Assembly (NCBI GenBank): GCA_934747255.1
Contig: CAKVGH010000002.1
Coordinates: forward strand, 62,001-126,000
DNA length: 64,000 bases
Reading direction: 5' to 3'
DNA from: an uncultured Clostridia bacterium
GTDB lineage: Bacteria > Bacillota > Clostridia > Christensenellales > UBA1242
The notes under the pieces are model-generated. The model was not told the DNA's origin. It saw only the letters and a program-made list of their open reading frames with translations, and searched no databases. Numbering within the stretch: the stretch's first letter is position 1; each line of letters begins with the position of its first letter. Made by a program: the position numbers and the translations under genes. Of this stretch, positions 7,093-17,062 are shown in pieces.

Positions 7093-9393
7093 ATGATGAA
7101 AAACGAATATAAAGTTATTGCTATTATGGGTGTTGTAAGTTTTCCAAATATGCCAATAACTTGCGATATTAGAAAACAAGCCAGCCGAAACAGTGTTTTA
7201 GATGCGTATAACAATAAGGAAGATATTATTTTAACTACTCAAATCACTAATAGTATTGGTGATGATTTTTTGGCGTGCGTAAACCATATAGGAACTCTTT
7301 GCAAAATTCAAAAAGTCAACACTGGTGGTGGCAAAATTCAACTTATTGCCGAAGGTATTAAAAAAGTTATCATTAGACAGGTAACAAGTGTTGAACCAAA
7401 CATAACAGTTCTTACTGACGATTTTGAAATTAAAACTTATAATAATAACGAAGAAAAATTGCTATTTGAAAGTGCCAAAGCCAAGGTTATTGAATACAGC
7501 AACTACAATCTTGACTTGAAAGCAGAAGTTATTAGAATACTCAATAATCTTGACAATATAAATATGTTTGTTGATTATTCTGCTGTACTACTTTTGAAAA
7601 ACGAAAACAAACAACTTGCATTACTTAACGATGACGATACTATTTCTAGACTCACAAAACTCAATGCTTACATAGACGAAGAAATGGAAATTATAAAACT
7701 TAATCAAAGATTGAGTCAAAAAGTTAAGCAAAATATGGACAAGAGTCAAAAGGAATATTATCTTCGTGAGCAAATGCGTGCTATTAGTGACGAACTTGGC
7801 GAAAACGAAGGTATTTTTGACGATTACGAAAAAAAGATAAACGAACTAAATATGCCTGACGAAGTAAAGGAAAAAGCCAAAAAGGAACTTTCTAGATTAA
7901 GAAAATTGCCAAATGCTTCGCCTGACTATTCTATCTTGCAAAACTACTTGGAAGTTATTTTGGACTTGCCTTGGGGTAAGTACACACAAGATAACAAGGA
8001 CTTGAAAAAAGCAAGAGAGATTTTAGATGCTGACCATTCAGGATTAGACAAGGTTAAGGATAGAATTGTCGAAAACTTGGCAGTTATGCAACTAACAGGC
8101 AAAATTAGTGGGCAAATAATTTGTTTTGCAGGTCCACCGGGGGTTGGTAAAACAAGTATTGCCAAAAGCATTGCAAGAGCATTAAATCGAAATTTTGTAA
8201 AAATGAGTGTTGGTGGCGTTAAGGACGAAAGTGAAATTCGTGGTCACAGAAAAACTTATGTTGGTGCTATGCCGGGTAGAATTATCTACAATATGGGACT
8301 TGCTAAAAGTATGAACCCAGTTTTTCTAATAGACGAGATTGACAAAATGGCAAGCGACTACAAAGGCGACCCAACAAGTGCATTACTCGAAGTTTTAGAC
8401 CCAGAACAAAACACAATTTTTAGAGACCATTTTTTAGAAGTGCCATTTGACTTATCAAATGTGTTATTTATTGCAACAGCAAACAATATTCAAGATATTC
8501 CAGCACCATTGCTTGATAGAATGGAAATCATTGAACTATCTTCTTATACAACAAGCGAAAAATTTAAGATAGCCAAGGAACACTTAATTCCAAAGGAAAT
8601 TGAAAAAAATGGCTTAACAAATAGCCAAATTAAGTTTGATGATGATGCAGTGATGTCAATTATTGAAGAGTACACTTACGAAGCAGGTGTTCGTGGACTA
8701 GAAAGACAAATTGCCACAGTTTGCCGTAAAATTGCGGTTAAAGTTGTAACAAACCAAGATAAATCACAAGTTTATGAAGTAAAATCTAGCGATTTGGACG
8801 AGTACTTGGGTTCACACAAAATTATGCGTGATGAAAAGCGAAAGGAAGCCGAAGTTGGAGTTGTTAGCGGACTTTCTTACTCAACAGTTGGCGGTGGAGT
8901 ATTGTCTATTGAAGTCAATAAGGTTTTGGGTGACGGAAAAGTTATTTTAACTGGAAGGTTAGGCGATGTTATGCAGGAAAGTGCCAAAGCAGCGTTGTCT
9001 GCAATAATCGGTATTGCCAGCGAATACAATATTGACCCAAAAATATTTAGACAAACAGATATTCATATTCATGTTCCAGAAGGAGCAGTTAAAAAAGATG
9101 GTCCAAGTGCTGGTTCTGCACTTGCAACAGCAATTTTTAGTGCGGTATCTGGAAAGAAAGTAGACAACAATCTTGCAATGACAGGCGAAATCACTATTCG
9201 TGGTAACATTTTGGCTATTGGCGGATTGAAAGAAAAACTATTTGCTTGTGTAAGAGCAGGTATCCAAAAGGTTCTTGTTCCAAAGCAAAATCAAGATGAT
9301 ATTAAAGAATTGCCAAAAGATATTACAGACAATTTGCAAATTGTTTATGTTGACAATATTAGACAAGTACTAAAAGAAGCAATTATTGATTAA
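7093..9393 (+). CDS. lon: Endopeptidase La (Lon protease)
   Basis: Lon is a homohexameric AAA+ serine protease that degrades damaged and regulatory proteins. At 766 residues it is near the usual ~780. An N-terminal substrate-binding LON domain (residues ~5-200) is followed by the AAA+ module with Walker A G-P-P-G-V-G-K-T and Walker B V-F-L-I-D-E-I-D-K. The protease domain has the catalytic Ser in K-D-G-P-S-A-G and the Lys-containing segment near G-G-L-K-E-K-L. Two ATGs lie in tandem; the first is at 7093, with GGAG about 11 nt upstream, so the second (7096) is also possible. It completes the tig-clpPX-lon cluster but has its own promoter region with TATAAT near 7050. The queA gene follows closely. 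Confidence 0.97.
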   Translation: MMKNEYKVIAIMGVVSFPNMPITCDIRKQASRNSVLDAYNNKEDIILTTQITNSIGDDFLACVNHIGTLCKIQKVNTGGGKIQLIAEGIKKVIIRQVTSVEPNITVLTDDFEIKTYNNNEEKLLFESAKAKVIEYSNYNLDLKAEVIRILNNLDNINMFVDYSAVLLLKNENKQLALLNDDDTISRLTKLNAYIDEEMEIIKLNQRLSQKVKQNMDKSQKEYYLREQMRAISDELGENEGIFDDYEKKINELNMPDEVKEKAKKELSRLRKLPNASPDYSILQNYLEVILDLPWGKYTQDNKDLKKAREILDADHSGLDKVKDRIVENLAVMQLTGKISGQIICFAGPPGVGKTSIAKSIARALNRNFVKMSVGGVKDESEIRGHRKTYVGAMPGRIIYNMGLAKSMNPVFLIDEIDKMASDYKGDPTSALLEVLDPEQNTIFRDHFLEVPFDLSNVLFIATANNIQDIPAPLLDRMEIIELSSYTTSEKFKIAKEHLIPKEIEKNGLTNSQIKFDDDAVMSIIEEYTYEAGVRGLERQIATVCRKIAVKVVTNQDKSQVYEVKSSDLDEYLGSHKIMRDEKRKEAEVGVVSGLSYSTVGGGVLSIEVNKVLGDGKVILTGRLGDVMQESAKAALSAIIGIASEYNIDPKIFRQTDIHIHVPEGAVKKDGPSAGSALATAIFSAVSGKKVDNNLAMTGEITIRGNILAIGGLKEKLFACVRAGIQKVLVPKQNQDDIKELPKDITDNLQIVYVDNIRQVLKEAIID

Positions 9394-9402
9394 GGAAAAA
9401 TT

Positions 9403-10437
9403 ATGGACATTTATTCAAGAAAAACATACTATTACGATTTGCCACAGGAACTCATTGCTCAAACACCTATTGAGCCAAGAGACCATAGCAGAATGTTAGT
9501 GTATGATAGAAAAACAGAAAAAATTTCTCACAAACATTTTTACAATGTGATTGATTATCTAAACGAAGGCGATGTTTTGGTCGTAAACAACACCAAAGTT
9601 TTGCCAGCAAGACTTTACGGAACAAAAGTATCAACGGGAGCAAAAGCAGAAGTATTCTTGCTTAAAAAACGAGAACTTGATGTGTGGGAAGTCTTACTAA
9701 AACCACAAAAAAGGCTAAAAGAAGGCACAGTTATTGAATTTTCAAAAGATTTTTCGTGCGTGGTAGAACAAAATTTTGAGCACGGCAATGCAGTTGTTAG
9801 GTTTTCACATAACGGCACTTTTGAAGAAAATTTATTAAAAGTCGGCACTATGCCACTTCCTCATTACATTCACGAAAAACTTAAAAATAAAGACAGGTAT
9901 CAAACTGTATATGCTAAAACAGAAGGTAGTAGTGCTGCACCAACTGCTGGACTACACTTTACACCAGAATTACTTGAAAAAATAAAGGCGAAGGGAATAC
10001 AAGTTGTGGAAGTTTTGCTTCATGTTGGGTTAGGAACTTTTAGGCCAGTAAGCGAAGATAACATCTTAAAACACGATATGCACACCGAACATTACGAAAT
10101 CACGCAAGAAGTTGCCGACAAAATCAATTTAGCAAAGCAAAATGGACATAAAATTATTGCCGTTGGTACAACAAGTGTTAGAACATTAGAGAGTGTAGCA
10201 AGCAAGTTTGGTGGTAAACTTCAAGCCGATATTGGAGATACAAATATTTTTATTTACCCAGGTTACGAATGGAAAGTCGTTGACCATTTGATAACTAATT
10301 TTCATTTGCCAGAAAGCACACTAATTATGCTTGTAAGCAGTTTTTGTGGAATTGAGCAAACATTAAATTTTTATAACGAAGCAGTTAAAGAAAAATATAG
10401 ATTTTTCTCGTTCGGCGATGCTTGTTTGTTATTATAA
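9403..10437 (+). CDS. queA: S-adenosylmethionine:tRNA ribosyltransferase-isomerase
   Basis: QueA transfers and rearranges the ribosyl group of SAM onto preQ1 at tRNA position 34, giving epoxyqueuosine. The 344-residue length is typical. Family landmarks are the N-terminal D-Y-D-L-P-x-E-L-I-A-Q-like stretch, S-R-M-L-V, the motif A-A-P-T-A-G-L-H-F-T, H-V-G-L-G-T-F-R-P-V, and G-T-T-S-V-R-T-L-E. SD AAGGAA precedes the ATG, nine bases after lon. It sits immediately before tgt, the previous step of queuosine synthesis. Confidence 0.97.
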   Translation: MDIYSRKTYYYDLPQELIAQTPIEPRDHSRMLVYDRKTEKISHKHFYNVIDYLNEGDVLVVNNTKVLPARLYGTKVSTGAKAEVFLLKKRELDVWEVLLKPQKRLKEGTVIEFSKDFSCVVEQNFEHGNAVVRFSHNGTFEENLLKVGTMPLPHYIHEKLKNKDRYQTVYAKTEGSSAAPTAGLHFTPELLEKIKAKGIQVVEVLLHVGLGTFRPVSEDNILKHDMHTEHYEITQEVADKINLAKQNGHKIIAVGTTSVRTLESVASKFGGKLQADIGDTNIFIYPGYEWKVVDHLITNFHLPESTLIMLVSSFCGIEQTLNFYNEAVKEKYRFFSFGDACLLL

Positions 10438-10483
10438 CTTGCAATTTTAACAAGCAATAATGATAAATAGAAAACTCGAATAA

Positions 10484-11638
<1,155 letters not shown>

Positions 11639-11747
11639 AACTTTGTCGAAAAAATAATTTTGAATTTGAAAACTTAAATAAAATGTTTGCGATACACTAA
11701 AAAAAATGATAAAATAAATTGTAAAAAATTTTATTAGGAGAATAATT

Positions 11748-12182
11748 ATGTTTGGAATGTTATTAGAAGATGCATCATTTTTTAGTAAATACGGCTTGTT
11801 GATTATTTTGGTTGTATTACTAATTGCAATGTTTGTATGGAACTTTTTTAGACAAAAAAAGGCTGTTCAACAGGAAGAAGAAATGCAAAAGTCAATCACT
11901 GTTGGAACAAAAGTAAAAACTTATTCTGGCGTGTATGGAACTGTTGTTAGTATTTACGATACAACAGACGGCAGAGTTGCTGTTTTATCATTAGATGGTA
12001 AATCTACAATGGAAGTTGATTTTAGGTCACTTTATTGCGTTGATAAAAAGAGAATGATTGACGATGAAGAGCCAGTTCAACCAGCGGGAGAAGAAGCAAA
12101 ACCAGAAGTTGTTTCTGCACCAGAAAAAGTAGAAGCAGTTGAAGATAAAAAGGAAGATAAAAAAGATAAATCTTCAAAATAG
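11748..12182 (+). CDS. yajC: Preprotein translocase accessory subunit YajC
   Basis: YajC is a single-span membrane protein that associates with SecDF. The 144 residues hold one N-terminal membrane helix (about residues 16-35, rich in Leu, Ile and Val) followed by the conserved K-K-A-V-Q-Q-E-E-E-M-Q, G-T-K-V-K-T-Y-S-G-V-Y-G-T-V and a beta-rich domain. The C-terminal ~40 residues are an acidic and lysine-rich tail, longer than in most homologues. SD AGGAG is well placed. A terminator and an ABC exporter separate it from secD, its usual partner. Confidence 0.92.
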   Translation: MFGMLLEDASFFSKYGLLIILVVLLIAMFVWNFFRQKKAVQQEEEMQKSITVGTKVKTYSGVYGTVVSIYDTTDGRVAVLSLDGKSTMEVDFRSLYCVDKKRMIDDEEPVQPAGEEAKPEVVSAPEKVEAVEDKKEDKKDKSSK

Positions 12183-12190
12183 TTAGTTAT

Positions 12191-12219
12191 AAAAAGCAAG
12201 ACATTTATCTTGCTTTTTT
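12191..12219 (+). terminator. Intrinsic terminator after yajC
   Basis: AAAGCAAGA (12193-12201) pairs with TCTTGCTTT (12208-12216), followed by Ts. Confidence 0.85.
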
Positions 12220-12333
12220 GTTGCCCAAATTCAATAATTAGTTTGCTAAAAAATGCTTTATATTTTTGCCATAAAATAGATTTTTTAGTGCGATAAAAAA
12301 ATGTCTTATTTTGTAAAAAAATTCAATAAAATA

Positions 12334-12362
12334 TTGACACTAATTCTCATTTGTGATATTAT
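12334..12362 (+). promoter_or_regulatory. Promoter of the ABC-2 exporter operon (leaderless)
   Basis: TTGACA (12334-12339), exactly 17 nt, TATTAT (12357-12362). The ATG is at 12372, so the predicted start point at about 12369 leaves about three bases of leader. No SD is seen. Confidence 0.65.
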
Positions 12363-12371
12363 ACATTTAAT

Positions 12372-13358
12372 ATGTCAATTATAAAGTTTAATAATATTTC
12401 AAAAGAGTTCAAAATTTCTATTAGAAAAAAAGGTTTTTGGGGAGCAATAAAAGGACTATTTGTTCGTAAATACAAAATTGTTAAGGCTCTAAAAAATGTC
12501 AGTTTTGAGATTGAACAAGGAGATATTGTTGGCTATATTGGGCCAAATGGTGCAGGAAAATCAACCACTATTAAAATTATGAGTGGAATATTAAATCCAT
12601 CGTCTGGCGAGTGTGAAATAGATGGTTTTTGTCCTTGGAAAGACCGTAAAAAATATGTCAAGAACATTGGCGTTGTTTTTGGTCAGCGTTCGCAACTTTG
12701 GTGGGATGTTCCTGTAATAGAAAGTTTTGAGTTGCTTCGTGATATTTATAAAATTCCAACAGATGTTTATAACAAAAATTTGGAGTTATTAACAAAAACT
12801 CTTAATTTACAAGATTTGCTTATTAGACCATTAAGACAATTGAGTTTGGGTCAAAAAATGAAGTGCGAACTTGCTGGCGCATTGCTTCATAAACCAAAAA
12901 TTTTGTTTTTAGACGAGCCAACTATTGGTCTTGATGCGGTTACAAAACTTGCTGTTAGAGATTTTGTAAAATACATAAACAAAGAGTGGGGTACAACCAT
13001 TATTTTAACCACTCACGATATGAATGATATTGAAGCGCTAACCAACAAAATAATTTTGATTGGTCGTGGCGAGATTTTGTACAATGGCAGTTTTAGTGCA
13101 ATAAAAGAAAAATATGGTGCTAAAAAAGTTATAAATGTTCAATTTTCAAAGGCTTATGATAAAATTGAACTTGATGATTATACGGTAGTAAAACATAATC
13201 AAAATGTTGCAACATTGACAAATAATGATGGCGTAGTTTTTCACGCAAAAGATTTTATTTCAAAAATTAGTGAAAAGTACGATGTTGTTGACTTTTCGGT
13301 GGAAGCAATAAGTGTTGACGAAGTTTTGGCAAAAGTTTATAAAGATTATAATTTATAG
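12372..13358 (+). CDS. ABC-2 type exporter, ATP-binding subunit
   Basis: This is an ATPase of the uncharacterised COG4586-like ABC family, which normally pairs with two different permeases as here. Walker A is G-P-N-G-A-G-K-S-T-T (near residue 58), the Q-loop lies around F-G-Q-R-S-Q-L-W-W-D, the signature is L-S-L-G-Q-K-M, Walker B is I-L-F-L-D-E-P-T-I-G-L-D, and the H-loop is T-T-H-D-M. The Q-loop Trp-rich stretch is typical of this subfamily. The ~100-residue C-terminal domain after the H-loop has no recognised motif. Translation appears leaderless. The exported substrate is unknown; the operon interrupts the conserved yajC-secD order. Confidence 0.9.
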   Translation: MSIIKFNNISKEFKISIRKKGFWGAIKGLFVRKYKIVKALKNVSFEIEQGDIVGYIGPNGAGKSTTIKIMSGILNPSSGECEIDGFCPWKDRKKYVKNIGVVFGQRSQLWWDVPVIESFELLRDIYKIPTDVYNKNLELLTKTLNLQDLLIRPLRQLSLGQKMKCELAGALLHKPKILFLDEPTIGLDAVTKLAVRDFVKYINKEWGTTIILTTHDMNDIEALTNKIILIGRGEILYNGSFSAIKEKYGAKKVINVQFSKAYDKIELDDYTVVKHNQNVATLTNNDGVVFHAKDFISKISEKYDVVDFSVEAISVDEVLAKVYKDYNL

Positions 13359-13365
13359 GAGTGGA

Positions 13366-14163
13366 ATGAAATCGTATCTAGGAATTTTCAATATGCAATT
13401 CAAGGGCGAATTGCAGTATAGAGCAAAGGCTTTTTCGGGTATTTTAACTCAATTTTTCTGGGGACTTTTGTACATTTGCCTATACACAGCATTTATGAAA
13501 AACGGAATAGTAAATGGATTTTCGGTTTCACAAATGACAAGTTATGTTTGGCTCAGTCAAGCATTTTTTGTTATTCGCTTTGTTGGTATCGGTAAAAATG
13601 TTGGTAGCGAGATTACATCTGGTAATGTCTGCTATAAATTTGTTAGACCAATAAATGTTTACAATTTGTGGTATGCCGAATATCTTGGCGAAAAACTTGC
13701 TGCGTCCGCACTTCGATTTGCTCCTATTATAGTTATTGCATTTTGCCTTCCACAAGGTTTTAATATGTCTTTGCCAGCAAGCGTGCCAGCATTTTTCCTA
13801 TTCTTGCTCACTTTAATTTTAGGACTACTTATCAGTGTGGCACTTTCGATGTTTGCTGTTAACATTATCTTCAAAACCCTATCAGTTAAAGGTTCAACTG
13901 GCATTGTTTCTACAATTTGTGGACTGCTAGGCGGATTTTACATACCACTTCCATTTTTACCTAAAACACTTCAAACCATTTTAAGTTACTTGCCATTTAG
14001 ATATGTCGGCGATTTGCCTTTTAGAATTTATGTTGGTAGCATTTCGGTTACTGATGGACTAATTTATGCTGGAATTTCGGTTGGCTGGCTTGTAATATTA
14101 GTATTGCTTGGTAAACTTTTAATGAAAAAAGCATTAAAAAAGACCATTATACAGGGAGGTTAA
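13366..14163 (+). CDS. ABC-2 type exporter, first permease subunit
   Basis: This 265-residue permease of the COG4587/COG3694 type has about six membrane segments and an N-terminal amphipathic stretch (M-K-S-Y-L-G-I-F-N-M-Q-F-K-G-E-L-Q-Y-R-A-K-A). The ATG at 13366 was chosen over a longer open frame because AGGAG (13357-13361) precedes it and the ATPase stop at 13358 lies just upstream. The conserved family phrase L-P-F-R-Y-V is visible near the end. Two different permeases with one ATPase fit a heterodimeric membrane part. Confidence 0.85.
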   Translation: MKSYLGIFNMQFKGELQYRAKAFSGILTQFFWGLLYICLYTAFMKNGIVNGFSVSQMTSYVWLSQAFFVIRFVGIGKNVGSEITSGNVCYKFVRPINVYNLWYAEYLGEKLAASALRFAPIIVIAFCLPQGFNMSLPASVPAFFLFLLTLILGLLISVALSMFAVNIIFKTLSVKGSTGIVSTICGLLGGFYIPLPFLPKTLQTILSYLPFRYVGDLPFRIYVGSISVTDGLIYAGISVGWLVILVLLGKLLMKKALKKTIIQGG

Positions 14164-14164
14164 A

Positions 14165-14941
14165 ATGTATAGAAAATTTATTAGTATGCACTTTAAGTCT
14201 TCGTTTGAATACCGATTAAATATGTTTATGGTGGGCTTTTCTCAACTTATCATATCAGTTGGCGAACTTTTATCGGTTTGGCTACTGTTTAGACAATTTG
14301 AAAGTGTTGGAGAGTGGGGATTTTACGAAGCCGCTTTGGTGTTTGGTATTATAACAACAGTCTTTTCACTAGCAGAGTGTTTTGCAAGGGGTTATGATGA
14401 GTTTCCAAATCTAATAAAAAAAGGCGAACTTGATAGAATGCTTGTAAGACCTGTTGGTATTCATAAGCAAATTTTTGGCAGTAGAATTGAGTTTATAAAA
14501 TTGGCTAGGTCGGTTTTAGGCTTGGTGGTATCAATTATCGCACTTGTAAACTTGCATATAGACTGGAATATTTGGAAGGTTTTAGTCTTAATTTCTTCAT
14601 ACATCTGCGGTTGCCTTGTTATTTGGGGAATATTCCTTGTGGGTGCGGGAATTAGTATTTATACCGTTGAAAATTTGGAATTTATAAATATCATGACAAA
14701 CGGAAGTAAAGAACTTGCTTTTTACCCAATAAATATCTACAAAAAATGGCTAACTAGAATTTTTACTTTTATTATTCCTATCGCTTGTTTTAACTACTTG
14801 CCAGTGTCTTTCATAGTCGAAAAGGGTAGCCTTTCACCAATTATTTATGGCATTTCGCCAATTCTTGGTATGCTATTTGTCATTCCTTGCTTGCTGTTTT
14901 TTAATTATAGTCTTAAAAAATATCAAAGCACAGGCACATAA
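14165..14941 (+). CDS. ABC-2 type exporter, second permease subunit
   Basis: This 258-residue permease has about six membrane segments and the family features M-x-F-K-x-S-F-E-Y-R-L-N near the N-terminus and G-E-L-D-R-M-L-V-R-P-V in the first cytoplasmic loop. The last residues (S-L-K-K-Y-Q-S-T-G) match the usual end of this family. It starts one base after the first permease stop, with GGGAGG upstream, so it is translationally coupled. A terminator at 15043-15070 ends the operon. Substrate unknown. Confidence 0.85.
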   Translation: MYRKFISMHFKSSFEYRLNMFMVGFSQLIISVGELLSVWLLFRQFESVGEWGFYEAALVFGIITTVFSLAECFARGYDEFPNLIKKGELDRMLVRPVGIHKQIFGSRIEFIKLARSVLGLVVSIIALVNLHIDWNIWKVLVLISSYICGCLVIWGIFLVGAGISIYTVENLEFINIMTNGSKELAFYPINIYKKWLTRIFTFIIPIACFNYLPVSFIVEKGSLSPIIYGISPILGMLFVIPCLLFFNYSLKKYQSTGT

Positions 14942-15042
14942 TTAAAACTTGCTTTATTGTTAAATTTTTTATTTGCAAAAACATTTTAAGCGATTTAATA
15001 AAAGTACTTGATTTTATAACAACTAATTTTATTTTTAATAAA

Positions 15043-15070
15043 AATAACTGGCTTTTCCAGTTATTTTTTT
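15043..15070 (+). terminator. Intrinsic terminator after the ABC exporter operon
   Basis: AATAACTGG (15043-15051) pairs with CCAGTTATT (15057-15065), followed by Ts. The rest of 14942-15161 holds no recognised gene. Confidence 0.8.
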
Positions 15071-15161
15071 CTGACTAAAATTTTTATGCTAAATTTGACA
15101 ATCAAAAATGTTTTTTTGTTAGTAATTTCAAACAAAATTTAATGATTGCAAACAACTTTTA

Positions 15162-15554
15162 TTATTTTTTTGCATTTACGCAAATTGCTCCACAGATTGC
15201 TCCTGTAATTGCACTAAAAACTAGGTCAATTAAAAGAGAAATATCAAATTTGAATGAGCCGTTCAAAATAGAGAAGACGACAAAAGCAATTATTGTGTAG
15301 CAAATTCCAACGATTATGCCAGTGAGCATACCTTTTTGTTTTGTTTTTTTAAGAATAATTAGTGTTCCAAAAAAAATGCTTAAAATTTTAATAATTTGAT
15401 TGATAGGTTTGATTAAGCCATCACTCATACCTGTCAGTTTGATGATAAACGCAAAAACTAAAATAGCAACTAAACTTATGCAAACGGCTAAAAGCGCTCC
15501 TTTCAAACTGCTCAAAATTAGACTCTTATTTTCCTTACTTTTAACTTGTTCCAT
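15162..15554 (-). CDS. TIGR04086/YrzE-like four-helix membrane protein
   Basis: The 130-residue protein has four membrane helices (about residues 15-38, 51-67, 75-96 and 105-126) after a charged N-terminus. The arrangement, with Gly-rich helices such as G-M-L-T-G-I-I-V-G and A-I-T-G-A-I-C-G-A-I-C, matches the TIGR04086 family. That family is often found next to yajC or secD in Clostridia, which fits its place here. SD AAAGGAG lies upstream on the minus strand. The function of the family is unknown. Confidence 0.75.
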   Translation of the reverse strand: MEQVKSKENKSLILSSLKGALLAVCISLVAILVFAFIIKLTGMSDGLIKPINQIIKILSIFFGTLIILKKTKQKGMLTGIIVGICYTIIAFVVFSILNGSFKFDISLLIDLVFSAITGAICGAICVNAKK

Positions 15555-15721
15555 ATAAACTCCTTTTTATATTTTATTTTATTAGCCTTTTATGGCAATT
15601 ATTACTTATAAAATCTAAAAAAAAGTTAATGATTATTTATCTTTTACTACAAAAAATTTGACTATTTAATATATATTTTATATACTTAATAAGAATTTTT
15701 ATATTATAGGAGTAACTAATC

Positions 15722-17062
15722 GTGAAAAAGAAAAAAGCAATACTTAATTTTGCGGGAATAATTTTTGTATGTGTTTTGCTTGTAGTATTGTCAGTTTTTA
15801 GATTTTTCGTTCCAAATTCATCAAACGAATATATGGGATTTTTGAGAGCAATAAATCTAGGTATTGATTTTAAGGGCGGAACAACATTGGTAATAAATGC
15901 AAAAAATACCAACACTGATTCCGTAAATTTTAGCGTAGGCGTTAATGCACACGCAAACAGAATTCAAAAAATTTTAGATGACTATAACTATGATGGTAAA
16001 GTCTATCAAGTTGCAGGAAACAATTTGAGAATTGAACTCTATGATGAGTACAATACAGAAGAAATTATGGATTTAATTTCTATCTTGCCGGCAAACAATA
16101 CAATCAGTATGAGAGCGGAAGAAGACACTTCTGCACAAGTTTATTTAACAGAAGACGATTTAATGGAAATCTATGCTATGGAAAATAGTGCTTATGGCTA
16201 TTCTTCTAATGCATCTAGATATGGCGTTTATATTAAATTTACAGCAGCAGGTAGAGAGAAATTCAAAGAATTAACAACAGCGGTTGCTGCAAAATCAGAC
16301 AACAAAAATGTTTATATTTACATTGGTGATTCGCTATTCCAAACAGTTCCTGTATCGGAAGCAATTGACCAAGATTATATTTTCATCAATGGCGTAAGTC
16401 AATTAAACACTTTGGACGGCGCAAATCAATATGCTGGACAACTACTTTCTACAAAGTATGACTTTGAATTTGAAAAAGTTAGTCAAAACATCATTACAAA
16501 AGCAGACGCAAAAAGGTCACTAATCTTGGCTTGTTCAATTTCTGGTGCTATTGTGCTAATTTGCTTAATCGTTTTGATTGTTAAGTTCAAAAAATTAGGA
16601 CTTGTAAATGCTCTTGCATTATTTGTGGGCTTATTACTTCAAATCATATTGCTTCAAGCAGTACCAGATGTTGTGTTATCATCAACAGCACTTGTTGGTA
16701 GTGTTATAACATTTGTTCTTGGATTTGTAATGGTTTACTATATGCTTGAAAAAATCAAGCAAGAATATGCAGTCGGCAAAAAGGCTCATTCAAGTTTCAA
16801 ATTTGGCTTCCAAAAGAATTATAAAACTCAACTAGAAATTTCTATTTCATATTTAGTTGCTTGTATTATATTCTACATTTTTGGCTCACTAGCAATAAAA
16901 TACTTTGCTTTGGCTTCAATAATTGGCATTGTTGTTTACGGATTTAGTGCAATCTTAATTGCAAAATGGTTCAATAATATGTGCTTTGATTTGTATCTTG
17001 AAAAGGTAGAAAACTATGGATTTACAAGGGAGGCTCACATCAATGAACTCGAAAAAATTTAA
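15722..17062 (+). CDS. secD: SecD-type protein-export subunit lacking the usual TM4 aspartate
   Basis: SecD pairs with SecF and uses the ion gradient to pull exported proteins across SecYEG. The protein has an N-terminal helix (residues ~7-27), the D1 motif L-G-I-D-F-K-G-G-T, a ~230-residue extracellular P1 domain, and five further helices from ~residue 263. The start is GTG with AGGAG upstream. In typical SecD the fourth helix reads G-M-A-V-D-A-N-V-L-I-F-E-R-I. Here the equivalent is G-F-V-M-V-Y-Y-M-L-E-K-I, so the proton-relay Asp position is Val336 (alignment by eye, anchored on E-K-I-K-Q-E). The family call itself is secure. Confidence 0.92.
   Translation: MKKKKAILNFAGIIFVCVLLVVLSVFRFFVPNSSNEYMGFLRAINLGIDFKGGTTLVINAKNTNTDSVNFSVGVNAHANRIQKILDDYNYDGKVYQVAGNNLRIELYDEYNTEEIMDLISILPANNTISMRAEEDTSAQVYLTEDDLMEIYAMENSAYGYSSNASRYGVYIKFTAAGREKFKELTTAVAAKSDNKNVYIYIGDSLFQTVPVSEAIDQDYIFINGVSQLNTLDGANQYAGQLLSTKYDFEFEKVSQNIITKADAKRSLILACSISGAIVLICLIVLIVKFKKLGLVNALALFVGLLLQIILLQAVPDVVLSSTALVGSVITFVLGFVMVYYMLEKIKQEYAVGKKAHSSFKFGFQKNYKTQLEISISYLVACIIFYIFGSLAIKYFALASIIGIVVYGFSAILIAKWFNNMCFDLYLEKVENYGFTREAHINELEKI

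Noticed and set aside
12372..14941. Mobile element carrying the ABC exporter
   Set aside because: The operon interrupts yajC-secD, but no transposase, integrase, terminal repeat or target duplication is seen and base use matches the neighbours.
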